A stretch of 27,684 nucleotides of DNA from a virus: positions 1-27,684 of the IMG/VR virus record IMGVR_UViG_3300046000_009640. One strand, given 5' to 3'. Within the stretch, counting starts at the first letter, position 1. Every line of letters begins with the position of its first letter. Made by a program: the position numbers and the translations under genes. Below the pieces are notes generated by a model. It did no database searches. It worked only from the letters and a program-made list of their open reading frames with translations, and was not told the origin of the DNA. Below, piece by piece: positions 13,969-23,824 of this stretch.

Positions 13969-14383
13969 ACCATTCTGAACATACAAGTATACTCCAGAGG
14001 AAATGCTAGAGGAATCAACAGCATATTTTTTAAATTGTGATAAGACTACAATTGATAAATGAATGGGGGCAAAAGTACAGAAACCTAAAACACTATCTTG
14101 ACTGTGTTTATGGCTTTGAGTAGAGAAAGATTACATATCTGAGAAGGCAAAAGATCCAAATTATTCCGAAACTATAAAAGGAATTAGAATGAATGTCGAG
14201 AATGATATAGAAGAATGAATACTAACTTGAATGTATAATGCTACTTCCTGAATATTCAATCTAAAGAATAACTTTAATTGGGTAGATAAAACAGAAGTTG
14301 ATCAAAATATAAAAGCACAAGTAAATAATATGACTGATATGCCTACTGATGAACTTTTACAACTAGCTAATGGCAATAACTAA
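13961..14383 (+). CDS. terS: Terminase small subunit (140 aa)
   Basis: Recognises packaging sites and delivers phage DNA to the large subunit. The PKTLSGLCLWLGV segment (HTH-like), then NVENDIEEGILTGMYNATSGIFNLKNNFNWVDKTE matches the core of P22 gp3-like small terminases, in which ALTG..NxxxxIFxLKNNFGW.DK is conserved. Six UGA-Gly codons sit mostly at Gly positions of that core (GILTG, SG). Located directly upstream of the large subunit with a 14-base overlap. Confidence 0.9.
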
Positions 14384-15830
14384 AGAACAAGCACAGCAAG
14401 AACTTGCAAAAAGAGAGCTATCATTACGATTGCTTTCTTATTTTGTTCCACAGATTGATCCATTCTATTGAAAGCCTTGAAAGGAATACATATTCAAACC
14501 ATTCCATAAGATACTAACTGATGCACTTGAACGAGCATTGAATTGAAAATGTAAAAGAATAATGATCTCAGTTCCTCCACAACATTGAAAATCAACAATC
14601 AGTACACAACGATTTCCACTATTCGCACACTTACAAGATCCAACTCTAAACATAGTATCTGCTTCTTACTCCTGAGATCTTGCAAAGTCTCACTTATGAA
14701 AGATAAGGCAGATTGTAGAAAGCCCACAGTTCAAAGTTCTATGAAAGCCTCTCAACTTCATCAAGAATGATTCTATGGAGTATCAATTAAAAGAATGAGG
14801 CTCTTATTATTCAGTATGAGTATGAGGTTGATTGACTTGACGACCAATAGATATAGGTATTATAGATGATGTTCATAAGGACAGAGCAGAATATGAATCA
14901 GATACAATCCGTAACGGAGTTTGGGATTGGTATTCTTCTGTATTTCAATCTCGTTTACATAAAGACTCTATTATTATCGGAGTAATGACAAGATGGGGAG
15001 AAGATGATCTCTTTTGAAGGATATTAGAAGCTGAATGAGACAAATGGGAAATTATCAATATTCCTGTCTATAACGAGGAAAAAACAGAGACTATATTTCC
15101 TGAGAGATTTCCTTTGGAGTTTATGAAAGATAAAGAAAATGCGATGATGGCTCGTGATTTCCAATCTCTCTATATGTGAGATCCAATAAATGAATGAGGT
15201 TGAGATTTTAAGAGAGAATACTTCCAATACTACCAAGAAGCACCTATATTTGCTCGTAAATACTCTTTTATTGATCCTGCTATTAGTCAAAAGCAAGAAG
15301 CAGACTTTACAGCTATAGTTACAATCTGAGTCACTAATGATAATAAGATATATATTCTGGACATAATTAGAGAGAGATTGCTTCCAGATGAGATAATAAA
15401 CAACGCAATTAGAGTAGCAGAACACTACAATGTAGATGCAATAGGAGTTGAGGTAGTACAATATCAGAAGATGCTCGCAATGGAGCTAAAAAAACAAATG
15501 ATACTACGAAACAAAATGTTTAGAGTATTCGAGATGAATCCTTCCTGAGAAAAGAATGTAAGAATAAAATCTATACTACAAACTCGTTACTCACTAATGA
15601 CTATATATCATAAAAAATATTGAACTAATGTAGATGAACTTGAACTTGAACTCCTCAAATTTCCTAATGCTAAGCACGATGATATGATTGACTCTCTCGC
15701 AAGTGCTGTTAATATAGCAAGTATAGAATATAAACAAGAAGCAGAAATTCCAAAAACAGAAGATGATCCTCTCTGAATACTAAAAGATGAATGGATAGAA
15801 GAAGTAGAAATAGATTTTAGCCCTTTTTAA
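14370..15830 (+). CDS. terL: Terminase large subunit (486 aa, 21 UGA-Gly)
   Basis: ATP-driven packaging motor with a headful-type nuclease. ATPase: Walker A PPQHGKS at 69-75 with the invariant Gly73 encoded by UGA; Walker B IIDD (D166, D167); coupling motif TRW at 207-209. Nuclease: FIDPA with D302, VEVVQ with E361, KHDDMIDS with D437, D438 and D441. The order and spacing fit complete terminases of normal length. Of about 29 Gly residues, 21 are UGA. This is the best single proof of code 25 in the window. Confidence 0.97.
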
Positions 15831-15832
15831 TT

Positions 15833-16024
15833 ATGCGACAACTTTGTTGACCAAGAGAACCGCTAACAAGCAAAACAAGAATAGAATGATTTAATAACTT
15901 TTTTAGAAGTAGAGCTATTCTAGCAATTGAATTATGATCAAAATTTAATTACTTATATATTAAGTGTTGATTATTTTCTATATTACCATTTCTTAGAACT
16001 GGGAAAGAGTGGTGGAAAAAATAA
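15833..16024 (+). CDS. Small protein, unknown (63 aa)
   Basis: Basic N-terminus with RQLCGPREPLTSKTR, then a hydrophobic segment (YLYIKCGLFSILPFL) that could be membrane-associated, ending KEWWKK. Four UGA-Gly codons. Two bases after terL. No family recognised. Confidence 0.5.
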
Positions 16025-16043
16025 TCATCCTTACTAAAAAAAC

Positions 16044-16071
16044 TTGATAATGAGACTAATTCCCATATACT
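16044..16071 (+). promoter_or_regulatory. Virion-module promoter A, TTGATA-16-TATACT
   Basis: -35 TTGATA (16044-16049), 16-base spacer, -10 TATACT (16066-16071), predicted start 16078. The spacer ATGAGACTAATTCCCA is nearly the same as at the promoter 23774-23801 (ATGATACTAATTCTCA), and both are preceded by AACTTGAT and by ATAATCAT further upstream. Probably a late promoter for portal and capsid genes. Confidence 0.78.
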
Positions 16072-16094
16072 TATAATATAACTCAAAAAATTCT

Positions 16095-17909
16095 ATGGAT
16101 GATACAGAAATCCTCGCAAGAATAAGACTACAAAAAGAGCAATGAGAACAGAATGTACAAACTCAAAAGCTCGAAATTGAATCTGATATTAAACTAATAC
16201 GATGAACTAAAAAGAAAGGAAAAGAAAAGCTCATCGGAGATTTTTCTATGTCTTCTAAGGTAAGAAATCTTATCGCTCGTTCTTATTATACAAAAAGTCC
16301 TATCAATATTCGACCAACTAAAAATGGTAGTGAAAGAATAGCAAAGGCACAAAACAAACTCTATAAAGAAGATAGAGATACTCCAGAAATGAAAGCTCTT
16401 CGCTATTACAAAGATAGTGACAAGTATTCTACAGGAGTATCTTGTATTGCAAAAGTAGGTTGGGATGGAAAAACTAAGAGTCCTAAATGGGATAGAGTAA
16501 ATCCTCTATTATGTGTACCTGATCCATTCGGAGACTACTTCACAGGAGACTATCGCTATATTTGATTCTATTCTATTCGTACAAAGGAAGAAATGGACAA
16601 CCTAGGTTGGGACACGAGTTGGTGTAAAGATGCTATAGGAGGAGAAAAAGACCGCAAAAGAACAGAACAATTAAATGCTGGAGTATTACCACAATATGAT
16701 AATACAATATTCGACATTTATATGCACTTCGAGGAAATCGAGGAAGCAAAAGAATGAGACAATGAAAAAATAATGCTATATATTACTGATGGTAATTGCA
16801 AGCATATCCTAGAAAAGAAAGTATTGAGCGAAATGCCTTTCGTATTCTTTTACTGGAGTCCTAACGGAACATTCTTCGGAGATCGACCAGCTAACTATAT
16901 TCGAGATACTCAACTATGGAAAGCTGAAATGAGAAACCTTCAAGCTGACAAGGTAAGACAAGAAGTATATGTGCAATGGCTTTATAATTCTGATTATGTA
17001 AGTGGAAAAGATATAGGATTCTGACTCAATAAGAAAATACCTATCAAATCAGGTCTTGACGGTGCAAATATACCACTTTCAAACATAGTAACACCAATAC
17101 AACACAATACGAGAATAGATGCAAGTAATACATTTATTCAAGAACTTGAACAAGATGTGAATAATGCTCTTGCACTCGGAGAAATAGCACAATGAAGCAC
17201 TCCAGATCGTAGAGAAACAGCAAAAACAAATAGCCTTGTAATGGATGCAACTGATGTGATCCTTTCTCTTAATGAAGAAATGGATTCTATATGAGAACAA
17301 CAGTTTGCAATACTATGGTACTCTGCATACGCAGAACACTTCACAGAAGCAGACAAAAAGATTATTTACGCAGGAAGCTGAACAGGACAATCACCAATTA
17401 TAATAACTCGTAAAGACTTTATTATAGAAGGAAATCTATCACTTGAAATTGAAACTGGTTCTGCAAGAGAAAAAAGACAATCAAAAGAAATAGCTTGGAG
17501 AACACAAACAAGTCCGCTTATTCTGCAAGATCCTGAAATCAATCAATCAAGCAAGAGAATAATCCTTCGCAAGCTCTTACTTGCCTGAGGTGCTGAAATG
17601 GAAGACATAGAAGAAGAAGTACCAATGACAGCACAATACACACTTCAACAGAATGAGAATATTATTCTACAAAATGAATACATAGGTATCAATCATACTG
17701 ATGACGATGATGAACACTTGATTGCAATGGGAAGTATCAATCCTGAAGATATATATATGATAGCTCATCAAGCTGCTCATATTCAATCCAAGATAGATAA
17801 ATCACAAATACAACCAGTAGAACAAGGAAATCAAATGCTCAACGGTGCAATGTCACAGGCAATGAGTCAAGCAGGCTCACAAACAGCAAAATTAAATTCT
17901 AACCAATAA
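16095..17909 (+). CDS. Portal protein (604 aa)
   Basis: Dodecameric vertex protein through which DNA is packaged and ejected. Seen: charged helical N-terminus, IGDFSMSSKVRNLIARSYYTKSP, aromatic-rich core (MPFVFFYWSPNGTFFGDRP), the TPDRRETAKTNSLVMDATD region typical of the long portal helix, and a Gln/Ala-rich C-terminus (IQSKIDKSQIQPVEQGNQML). Length and position after terL fit a P22-like portal. About nine UGA-Gly codons interrupt it under the standard code. It starts 17 bases after the predicted start of promoter A. Confidence 0.86.
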
Positions 17910-17913
17910 AACT

Positions 17914-18492
17914 ATGTCTGATGAAGTTCTTGATATTGAGGTAGAGGAAACTACAAGCTGGATAAAGCAAGTAGAGGCTCTTCCTAAAGAAAATAAAAAA
18001 TCTGCAATAAGAGAATTACTTGAATATCGTGAATCTGATAACTTCAAAGAAGTTCTAGCATACTGTAAATCACAAATAGCTGTAATAAATGCAGAAATCT
18101 ATACAGAAGCATACAATAGAGAAAAGTGTGAAGCTACAAGCTCTATTCTTGATTCATATGTAGTAACAGCTCTTGCAACTAAAGATATGTCTGAGCGAAT
18201 CAACAACGAGCTATTCAAAAACTATCTTATTAAATCTCGAATATCTGCTCTTGACTCCGCTATTATGTTCAAGATTGGTGACCCTTACGGAGTACCTTTC
18301 GACCTTCCTATTCACTCTTCACTTGATATTCAGAAGACAAAAGCAAGTGCTTATAACTCTTTTGAAACTTTCCTCAATAACTGTATATCTCACTACGACG
18401 AGAAAGAAGTAGTAGCAAAGATGGATGAAGAAGTAAAAGAAAAGAAAGAAAAGAAGGAAAAGCCAGAAGAGAACCCAAGTGAGGTTTACTAG
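17914..18492 (+). CDS. Head-module protein, unknown (192 aa)
   Basis: Between portal and scaffold-like genes. Acidic and helical, no UGA codon, few glycines (IGDPYGVP). The last 30 residues are a Lys/Glu repeat (EEVKEKKEKKEKPEENP), a disordered charged tail of the type found in scaffold or assembly proteins. AAACTATG start context. No family recognised; a head assembly role is inferred from place. Confidence 0.75.
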   Translation: MSDEVLDIEVEETTSWIKQVEALPKENKKSAIRELLEYRESDNFKEVLAYCKSQIAVINAEIYTEAYNREKCEATSSILDSYVVTALATKDMSERINNELFKNYLIKSRISALDSAIMFKIGDPYGVPFDLPIHSSLDIQKTKASAYNSFETFLNNCISHYDEKEVVAKMDEEVKEKKEKKEKPEENPSEVY

Positions 18493-18572
18493 AGTTCTGA
18501 ATTGGTGCAATCTACGGATTGTATCATTTAGCACTTTGCTAAGCTCGAAAGAGCATTAACCCACTTTATTCT
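18493..18572 (+). other. Triple-hairpin intergenic RNA
   Basis: Three hairpins in 51 bases: GGTGCAATC/GATTGTATC with UACG tetraloop (18504-18525), TTAGC/GCTAA with a 5-nt loop (18528-18542), and GCTC/GAGC with GAAA tetraloop (18543-18554). UACG closed by C-G and GAAA are unusually stable loops. No U-run follows, so termination is unlikely; an mRNA processing or stability element before the scaffold and capsid genes is more likely. Confidence 0.6.
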
Positions 18573-19100
18573 ATGTCTGAACAAGAAGTAGAAGAGCAAA
18601 TCAGCTCTGAGGAAACTCTAAATGATGAAACAGGGGAAACAACTGAAACTCCTGACAAAGCCTCCCACAACAAGTCCAACTTCAAGAAGCTCTCAGAAGC
18701 TAAGAAGGCACTCGAAAGAGAACTTTCAGAAGCTCGTGAAGAACTAGAATCTTGGAGATCTGAAAATCCAGAACTTGTTGAAAAAGCTCTAACGAAGAAA
18801 TGATCATCTTCGGATATAGAAGAAATCAAAACAGATATATTCTTGACTAAGAATCCAGAAGCCGAAGAGCATATGGATGAAATAAAGGTATTTACTGATA
18901 AATGATTCTCTCTAAAAGATGCGTGGAAGTATGTGAAACCTACTATCGTATCAGAATCTAAGTCTAAAACAGACTTCTCTATTAAAAACAATGCAAAACC
19001 AGTAAAAGTAGACTTAAAGTCTATGACAATGGCAGATGCTTACGCTGAATGAGCCTTAACTAAGGAACAACGAGCAGAGTGGAGAAAGATTCACGGGTAG
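18573..19100 (+). CDS. Scaffold-like protein (175 aa)
   Basis: Directly upstream of the capsid gene, the usual scaffold position. Acidic N-terminus (SEQEVEEQISSEETLNDETG), a coiled-coil stretch (KKALERELSEAREELESW), then a helical C-terminal part ending with a short basic TKEQRAEWRKIHG, as in scaffold proteins that contact coat through a basic C-terminal helix. Three UGA-Gly codons. No direct family match, hence scaffold-like. Confidence 0.72.
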
Positions 19101-19143
19101 TCAGGTAAAGAAGTTATGTTTCAATTAAACTAACTTTAAACTT

Positions 19144-20346
19144 ATGGCTAACACATTTACAGATGTAGTTAAACTGCATTATGCAGAAGCTACACAAGAG
19201 AACCTTGAAAAGTCTCTCACCGCTATGGATCTTGCAGGAATGATCGACATTCCTAATGGAACTACAAAAAACCTTCCTTATGTTCAGATGCGAGCTACTG
19301 GTAACTATACTAAGTACACAAATCAAACAATTCAGGATGTAACAACTGGTAATGATACTATCGTTATCAATACAACTCCAATGGTAAACTTTGCTATGGA
19401 TGTTATTGATGAAGGAGATAATTACATTGATGTTAAATCTGAGGTAATTCAAGATGCTTCATACCAAATTAAGAAACGAATTGACGGAGATTTCTTCAAT
19501 CAAGTTCTTAATGCTAAGTGGAAGTATGATGCAAACGGATTTGGTCGAAATACTGGTACTCTTTCTCCTATTACTCTTACAACTGGTGCTTCACAGAATA
19601 TCTCTACCACTTTTGGTAAAGCTAAAGCTGGACTCACTAATAACGGAGCTAATGGAAATGCACTTGCACTCTGTGTAGATGATTTCATTGCTGCTGATCT
19701 TACTACTCTCGGAATGGAAACTAATGTTTCTGGAGTTGCTGATGTATCATACACTCGTGGATTTCAAGGTAAATTCGGAGGAATGAATACTTATTCAGTA
19801 TCTATGCTTACTGGTACAGCTGTTATGGATCTTGCTACTCAACCAACTGATGGTGATACAGTAACTATTCAAGGTGTAACATTCACATTCAAGACTACTC
19901 TTGGAACAACTGCTGGTAATGTTCTTATTGGTGCTGATGCAAATGCTGCTTCAGTTAATCTTGTTGCACTTATCAACGCACCCGGAACAACTACTGCACA
20001 AGGTGTTGCACTTTCTCAGGATGATCAAGCTACACTCGAAGGTGTATCTGCGGTTGATGGAACAAACCTTCTTACTATTACTAGTAAAAATGGTGCAGTT
20101 AATGCAAGTTCAGTAATGACTGCTGCTGCAAACGACTTCCAAGCACAAGTTCTCAATGCTGGTATTATGGAAAAGGGTGCTATTAAGATGGCACTTCGTG
20201 ATGGAGTTAAGGTTGATACTCGTGATGAACCTCTCAAACTCGTTACAAACTACTTTATCTATGCTCGTTATGGTCTTAAAGTGACTACTCGCAGCAAGGA
20301 GCGAATGGTTGTAATTCCTCTCGTATCTCAGGCAGCTGAGGCGTAG
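19144..20346 (+). CDS. Major capsid protein (400 aa, no UGA)
   Basis: Position after scaffold, N-terminal ANTFTDVVKLHYAEATQENL, and YQIKKRIDGDFFNQVL suggest an HK97-fold coat of the P22-like type. Residues about 224-335 form a Gly/Thr-rich beta domain (TDGDTVTIQGVTFTFK, TAGNVLIGADANAA) seen as an insert in many phage structural proteins; after it the coat resumes with VDTRDEPLKLVTNYFIYARYGLKV. All 35 glycines are GGN and none is UGA, unlike neighbours. TAACTTTA lies 13 bases before ATG. A UUCG hairpin follows the stop. Confidence 0.87.
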   Translation: MANTFTDVVKLHYAEATQENLEKSLTAMDLAGMIDIPNGTTKNLPYVQMRATGNYTKYTNQTIQDVTTGNDTIVINTTPMVNFAMDVIDEGDNYIDVKSEVIQDASYQIKKRIDGDFFNQVLNAKWKYDANGFGRNTGTLSPITLTTGASQNISTTFGKAKAGLTNNGANGNALALCVDDFIAADLTTLGMETNVSGVADVSYTRGFQGKFGGMNTYSVSMLTGTAVMDLATQPTDGDTVTIQGVTFTFKTTLGTTAGNVLIGADANAASVNLVALINAPGTTTAQGVALSQDDQATLEGVSAVDGTNLLTITSKNGAVNASSVMTAAANDFQAQVLNAGIMEKGAIKMALRDGVKVDTRDEPLKLVTNYFIYARYGLKVTTRSKERMVVIPLVSQAAEA

Positions 20347-20353
20347 GCTCTAT

Positions 20354-20377
20354 AAATTCCCACTTCGGTGGGAGTTT
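20354..20377 (+). terminator. UUCG hairpin after the capsid gene
   Basis: AAATTCCCAC, TTCG loop, GTGGGAGTTT: 10 pairs including one G-T, with the very stable UUCG tetraloop. Only a short T-run (TTTATG) follows, so it is likely a partial terminator or a 3'-end stabiliser that sets capsid mRNA above downstream genes. Confidence 0.75.
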
Positions 20378-20402
20378 ATGATTCTATTCTTTACTATAAA
20401 TT

Positions 20403-20570
20403 ATGTTCTATATATATAATCCTATTACAAATACTGAGGAAAAAGTATCTAAAATAGAAAAGCATCATCTTCATAGAAATACAAAACTTCCATTGATTTC
20501 TGAAGAAGAAAGTGTACAATCAGTAGTAGAAACTCCAGTAAAAAAGGCTTGAAAAGCTAAAACTAAATAA
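20403..20570 (+). CDS. Small basic protein (55 aa)
   Basis: Polar protein with Lys-rich ends (VSKIEKHHLHRNTKL, VKKAGKAKTK) and one UGA-Gly near the C-terminus. Two bases before the adaptor gene. Function unknown. Confidence 0.55.
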
Positions 20571-20572
20571 TT

Positions 20573-21322
20573 ATGGCTAATCTTACACTAAATTCCATAT
20601 ATACTCGTATTGTAGCGAGAGAATATCCTGATTCTACCTATACAAGTACATTCTTTCTCGAAGATGCACATATTATCACGCAAGATATATGGTCAGATAT
20701 TATTTATCAACGAAAAGGTAACACTAATTGGGATATTTGGCTTGCTGATACAGTTGCTTTGCAAGATGAATACACTTATCCTGCAAAATCTAGTACACTT
20801 GTATGAGCTGATTGGATTGAATCAGTCTCTATTGCTTTCCAAAGTGATACTTATACAGATACAGGCTCTCTCAAATACACTCCTTGTAAAAAAGCAACAA
20901 TAGAACAAATAAAAGATTGGGATAGACTCTCTCAGGAACTACCAAAAGATACTCCTATTTACTTTGAAAGTGATGGAAGTGTATTTATTGCACCAGATCC
21001 AAGAAGTACGCAAGTAGGAACTAACAGAATACGCATTACAGGGGTTCGTAGCAATGCGAGCGGAGGTTGGACAACTGCTACTACAGAACAAGAAACAAAA
21101 CTTCCTCTATTTCTCTTAGATGTACTCTATTATGGTATAGCTTGGAAGACTCACGAGTTTATGAGACGAGATCCAAACATCGTTCAGTCTAAATATAACT
21201 TCTACTTAGAACAAAAGAGACGAGGTATTATGAAAATGAATACTGAAAGCTCAGAAAGTTATGAGACTACAGATATGAGTGTTTCAGAGGTTGAAAATGA
21301 TGAACTTAATCTAACAGTATAA
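20573..21322 (+). CDS. Head-tail adaptor candidate (249 aa)
   Basis: Third virion gene after the capsid, where tail adaptors lie. Seen: N-terminal helical part with SIYTRIVAREYPD, then YEYP-like strands (DEYTYPAKSSTLVGADWIE), DRLSQELPKDTPIYFESDGSVFIAPDPRS, and a C-terminal helical bundle (LDVLYYGIAWKTHEFMRRDP). The pattern recalls gp4/gp6-type adaptors, but this is weak without alignment. One UGA-Gly. The TAA overlaps the next ATG. Confidence 0.6.
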
Positions 21323-23190
21323 TGGAAAAATCTATAGTAATACAATCATTCCAATGAGGTCTATCAAATACTAAGACAGTTGGGCAAACTGGTTCATTTT
21401 ATGACTCAAAAGCTATTGATTATAGAAAAAATCCAGAGTTTGTTGTATTAAATAGAAAGATAGATGAGCAATCATTTTCTACTACATCAAAACCAAATGT
21501 AATAGCTCTTACTAACTATTCAGGATGAGCAACTGTACTAAGTGAAACGAATCTATTTTGTGAGAATGGCAAGGTTTATAACGCTACAGAGTGAGAAATA
21601 TACTCCTGAGAAGGATGAGCAATCTATAACCTAGCAAATATCAATGGGTATAACTATATGCTTTCTGCAACAAGAATTGAAAGATTTATAAATGCAGTAA
21701 AAGCTCCAATACTAGCTACAAATACCTTCGTGAGTGGTTGGACAGGTACAAACTGGAGTTCAGGAGTTCATACCCCTTGATCCACAGTAGCATACACTCA
21801 ATCATCTCCGCTTGTTGTTGTAACTGGGGAAAGATACCACGTTATAATTCAGGCAGATAGTCAATCAGTTTGAAGCTGTACTATAACAATATGATGAGCA
21901 GTAGCACAGACAATAACAAATTTCTGACTAACAACTGGTAGAAACGATCTATATTTTGTTGCTACAGGAACAACAGGAATTACTATTACTCCCTCAAATG
22001 ATTCTACTATTGTTCTATCGTATATTCGTGTTGATCGTGTATCTACTCTTGCTTCTCCTGATGGATTATGAGTAGATAATTCTTATAAGACTCTTACTAC
22101 AGCAAGTGTTACAAAGCGACCTTTTATAAATTTTTACTGAGACCTTATTTTTGGTAATGGTACAAGTGTTGCTCGTTTAAATAAAGATGAGACACTTATG
22201 GAATATTCAACAAGTGTTGAATATCCTGTTATAGGTGGACTAGATGGAACTGTATATGCAATCACTCAGATTGCCACTAATATATATGTATGGTGTAACA
22301 ACTGATGAGCAACTAATGTATATATTTGGGATTGAGTTAGCACAAGACCATCACAAAAAATAAATGTTGCAGATAGACCAGTAGTAAATGTAGCTATATT
22401 ATCAAATCAACACTACTGGTGGAGTCAAAAAGGTGTACAAAGTCAAAAATTCATACATATTTGAGAGAATATTACAAATCAAACAATTGTAAAATCAGAT
22501 ATTCCTCGTGATCCTACAAGTGCATCAAATTATCCAGAAGATAGACTAGCACTATACTGAGAGTGAACAAATGCTATTGAGACCTTTGGGGATTACATAT
22601 TTCTCCCTTGATACGGAAAGATATTCTCTTTTTGAGGTTACTATCCTTGATTTTCAAAATCTCTTAATAAAGAATTTACATATAATTGATCTGAGTGTAC
22701 TGCTATGCTAACTCCTACGAATTACGCAAGTAACTGAACACAAACAGTTGCAGATTTTTATATGCTTGTTACATACCAAAGAAGTTCAACATACTATCTT
22801 GGTATTATAGATATGCGAGAATGGAATGGCAACTATGCAACTACTGGATATATCGACACAATGGAGTATTCAGAAGGAAATGTATGAGTAACTAAAAACC
22901 TAAAGAAACTAATAGTTCCTGTAATGCTAGGTAATGCAAACTGCTCAATTAAAGTCTATCTAAACATCAATCAAGCCTGATTCGTTTTACTTGATACACT
23001 CGATCAAACAAGAGTATGAACACTTTGATTCAAAGCAGTAGAAGTTCCTACATCATTCGCTTGGAACACTTTACAGGTAAGATATGAACTCATTACAGCA
23101 AGCTCAACATACAGTCCAAAGCTATATGTATGACAGAACATAGTAAACGAAGTAACTGAAACAGGTAAATCAAGAACTTATGGAAATTAA
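21322..23190 (+). CDS. Large tail/DNA-stabilisation protein (622 aa, 28 UGA-Gly)
   Basis: N-terminal SIVIQSFQGGLSNTKTVGQT and DSKAIDYRKNPEFVVLNRK resemble tail proteins that plug the portal (gp10-like beta propellers). Repeated short beta-blade motifs occur through the chain (NLFCENGKVYNATEGEIY, DLIFGNGTSVARL, NVYIWDGVSTRP, DYIFLPGYGKIFSF). Residues about 135-240 look like an inserted jelly-roll/carbohydrate-binding domain (FVSGWTGTNWSSG, VVVTGERYHVII, LSYIRVDRV). 28 UGA codons, the most in the window. It overlaps the next gene by 11 bases. Confidence 0.7.
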
Positions 23191-23752
23191 AGATAGTTTT
23201 GAAACTATAGACATACCTGAAATCAAAACAGCAGATATATCGTATGGATATAATAGTGAAGTTTTGAATTGAGAACAAATAGATACAAAAAGTAATAGAG
23301 ATATTTCAGGTGAGCAGTATTTTGCTATGGATATATTCTCATCATCTTGAAATACCTGAGATTGAACATTTAGAGATTTAAAACTAATAGGGTTTAATTG
23401 AGATAAATGAGTGATTTATACACAGGAAATTATAACAGCATTAGGAAATACAACAGCGAGTATTACAAAAAGCTATACAATAGATACACCAGTAAATAAC
23501 ATTATAAAACTACCAGCTTGAAAAGTATTTAAAATATGTGCATACTTCAATAGTACGACACAGAACTTGAGAATAGCAGATACAGGCTCTCGAAGATACA
23601 TAAGAGCTTGATCAAATCCTCTTGACCTTACATCTACTAATCCTGAATTGATTTTTATAAATAGTTGAACCACTACTAGTAACATAACATTAAAGTTTGC
23701 TACAAGTGCAAGTGACAGACCTATATTTTGATTTTTAATCGAAATCAAGTAG
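23180..23752 (+). CDS. Structural protein, beta-rich (190 aa)
   Basis: Eleven or so UGA-Gly codons. Beta-rich with repeated I-T-x-A and SITKSYTIDTPVNNIIKL strands; last part CAYFNSTTQNLRIADTGSRRYI. No motif recognised; tail or base component by context. Its end is 22 bases before the -35 of promoter B. Confidence 0.65.
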
Positions 23753-23773
23753 CAATAATCATAAATAAATAAC

Positions 23774-23801
23774 TTGATTATGATACTAATTCTCATATAA
23801 T
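23774..23801 (+). promoter_or_regulatory. Virion-module promoter B, TTGATT-16-TATAAT
   Basis: -35 TTGATT (23774-23779), spacer ATGATACTAATTCTCA, -10 TATAAT (23796-23801), predicted start 23808, 17 bases before the next ATG. Spacer conserved with promoter A at 16044-16071, so both may be read by the same factor. Confidence 0.8.
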
Positions 23802-23824
23802 TTAATTACATAACTTTTTTACCT

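Noticed and set aside
15024-15461. Minus-strand 145-codon ORF antisense to terL
   Set aside because: It lies fully within the well-supported terminase nuclease region and encodes a Ser/Cys/Phe-rich shadow translation.
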